This document shows, piece by piece, positions 5,591 to 6,466 of a stretch of 6,466 nucleotides of DNA (positions are counted from its first letter, which is position 1; each line of letters begins with the position of its first letter). The stretch is from an uncultured Mucispirillum sp. (lineage in GTDB: Bacteria; Chrysiogenota; Deferribacteres; Deferribacterales; Mucispirillaceae): positions 1-6,466 of the forward strand of contig CAMEZN010000105.1 of assembly GCA_945947845.1 (NCBI GenBank), written 5' to 3'. A program made the translations under genes and the position numbers. The notes under the pieces were generated by a model. That model did not search any database. It was not told the origin of the DNA and saw only the letters and a program-made list of their open reading frames with translations.

Positions 5591-6466
5591 ATTTATTGCA
5601 GGTATTGAAAAAAGTATAATTAATAAAAATAAATATATAGGCGATGATGCAGCCTGTATTTATAATAAGCTTCTTATCTCCAAAGATATTTTAATAGAAA
5701 ATATTCATTTTTTGCCATCTACTCCGCTGGAATATGTTATTCATAAACTTTTTACATGTAATATAAGCGATATTGCTTCAATGGGTGCATCTGCAAAATA
5801 TGTGCTTTTAGGGCTTGCATTAAAAGATAAGTCATTTTTAGAAAATATTATACCTTTAATAGAAAAAGAATGTAGTTATTATAATGTGGAGCTTATTGGC
5901 GGCGATACTTCTTCATCAGAAAAGAATTTTTTTTCGTTAACCGTAATTGGAGAAAAAGGGAAAAATATAATATATAGAAATGGTGCAGAAAATGGGGATA
6001 TAATATTTATTTCCCGCCCTGTTGGAAAGTGTAGAATATCTTTGGAAAAAGAATTAGGAAAATATTTATTTAATATAGATAAATATTATCATTATCAAGT
6101 AGATGCAGAGAATCAGTTAGGTGAATATCTTGGTATGGTATATGGAATTACATCTATGACAGATATAAGCGACGGATTAGGCATAGATTTAAATAACCTT
6201 GCATTATCATCAAATAAAAAAGCTGTTATAGAGTATGAAAAGCTTGATTTATCATATTTAAGTGAGTATGCAGTAGATAGTTTTGATTATTTTATTTCAT
6301 CAGGTGAAGAGTTTGCACTTCTTTTTACTGTAAATAAAACTACCGCTTTGAAACTGCAAGAAGATATTTATAAAAATTTCAATATAAATATTATACCTAT
6401 TGGCAGGATAGAAGAAGGCAGTGGTGTATATGTTGAAAAAAATGGTGGCTTTCAAAAGATAAATAT
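5577..6466 (+). CDS. thiL: Thiamine-monophosphate kinase ThiL, 3' end beyond the window
   Basis: The frame is open from the ATG at 5577 to the window edge (296 complete codons), so only the last few dozen residues are likely missing compared with about 325 in E. coli ThiL. The enzyme phosphorylates thiamine monophosphate with ATP to give thiamine diphosphate, the active cofactor. ThiL/PurM-superfamily motifs are in order: YIGDDAA (Asp23, Asp24), DILIENIHF (37-45), CNISDIASMGA (61-71), LIGGDTSSS (Asp110), YRNGAENGD, MTDISDGLGIDL (Asp196, Asp199), SGEEFALLF and PIGRIEEGSGV. Most acidic Mg-ATP ligands are retained. Small departures from the common form are ENIHF for EGVHF and GEEFALL for GEDYELL. 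The start overlaps thiE by 14 nt; a weak GGA lies 8 nt upstream. With thiE it forms a two-step end of the thiamine pathway. Confidence 0.94.
   Translation, partial: MKEFEFIAGIEKSIINKNKYIGDDAACIYNKLLISKDILIENIHFLPSTPLEYVIHKLFTCNISDIASMGASAKYVLLGLALKDKSFLENIIPLIEKECSYYNVELIGGDTSSSEKNFFSLTVIGEKGKNIIYRNGAENGDIIFISRPVGKCRISLEKELGKYLFNIDKYYHYQVDAENQLGEYLGMVYGITSMTDISDGLGIDLNNLALSSNKKAVIEYEKLDLSYLSEYAVDSFDYFISSGEEFALLFTVNKTTALKLQEDIYKNFNINIIPIGRIEEGSGVYVEKNGGFQKIN

Noticed and set aside
1..6466. CRISPR arrays, tRNA or rRNA genes, insertion sequences, long repeats
   Set aside because: I saw no regularly spaced repeats, tRNA-like TTCGA arms, transposase motifs or flanking inverted repeats; nearly all the sequence is accounted for by six coding frames.

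Overview
The window is an AT-rich stretch of a Gram-negative (diderm) bacterial chromosome. All coding is on the + strand, and there are only 58 non-coding bases between complete genes. It falls into two parts of different character. Positions 1-641 are extremely AT-rich (8 G/C in the first 60 bases). They hold the 3' part of a gene that begins before the window and ends in a PD-(D/E)XK nuclease-like fold resembling LlaJI-type restriction endonucleases. From about 700 to the end the base composition is less extreme, and five genes are packed into what looks like one transcription unit.

The five-gene unit runs: an RsmF-like 23S/16S-type m5C rRNA methyltransferase (700-2058); a secreted YkuD-domain enzyme with two C-terminal NTF2-like domains, of the Csd6/Pgp2 type (2065-3423); a secreted M99-family zinc carboxypeptidase of the Csd4/Pgp1 type (3420-4964); thiE, thiamine phosphate synthase (4964-5590); and thiL, thiamine-monophosphate kinase (5577 to beyond the right edge). 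Gaps are 6 nt or overlaps of 4, 1 and 14 nt, so translational coupling is likely. The only visible promoter candidate is in the short gap before the methyltransferase.

The most interesting point is the adjacency of the Csd6/Pgp2-like and Csd4/Pgp1-like genes. In Helicobacter pylori and Campylobacter jejuni these two enzymes act one after the other on uncrosslinked peptidoglycan stems (tetrapeptide to tripeptide to dipeptide) and are needed for helical or curved cell shape, but as far as I recall their genes are not neighbours there. Here they form a compact, overlapping pair that could be a peptidoglycan-trimming, cell-shape module. ThiE and ThiL also catalyse consecutive steps (joining the two thiamine halves, then phosphorylating the product to thiamine diphosphate), so the unit contains two consecutive-step enzyme pairs behind an rRNA modification gene.

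The organism cannot be named from this sequence. Low G+C, the helical-shape enzymes and the diderm-type secreted peptidoglycan enzymes fit a curved or spiral bacterium, for example a Deferribacterota (Mucispirillum-like) or Campylobacterota member. This is inference only.
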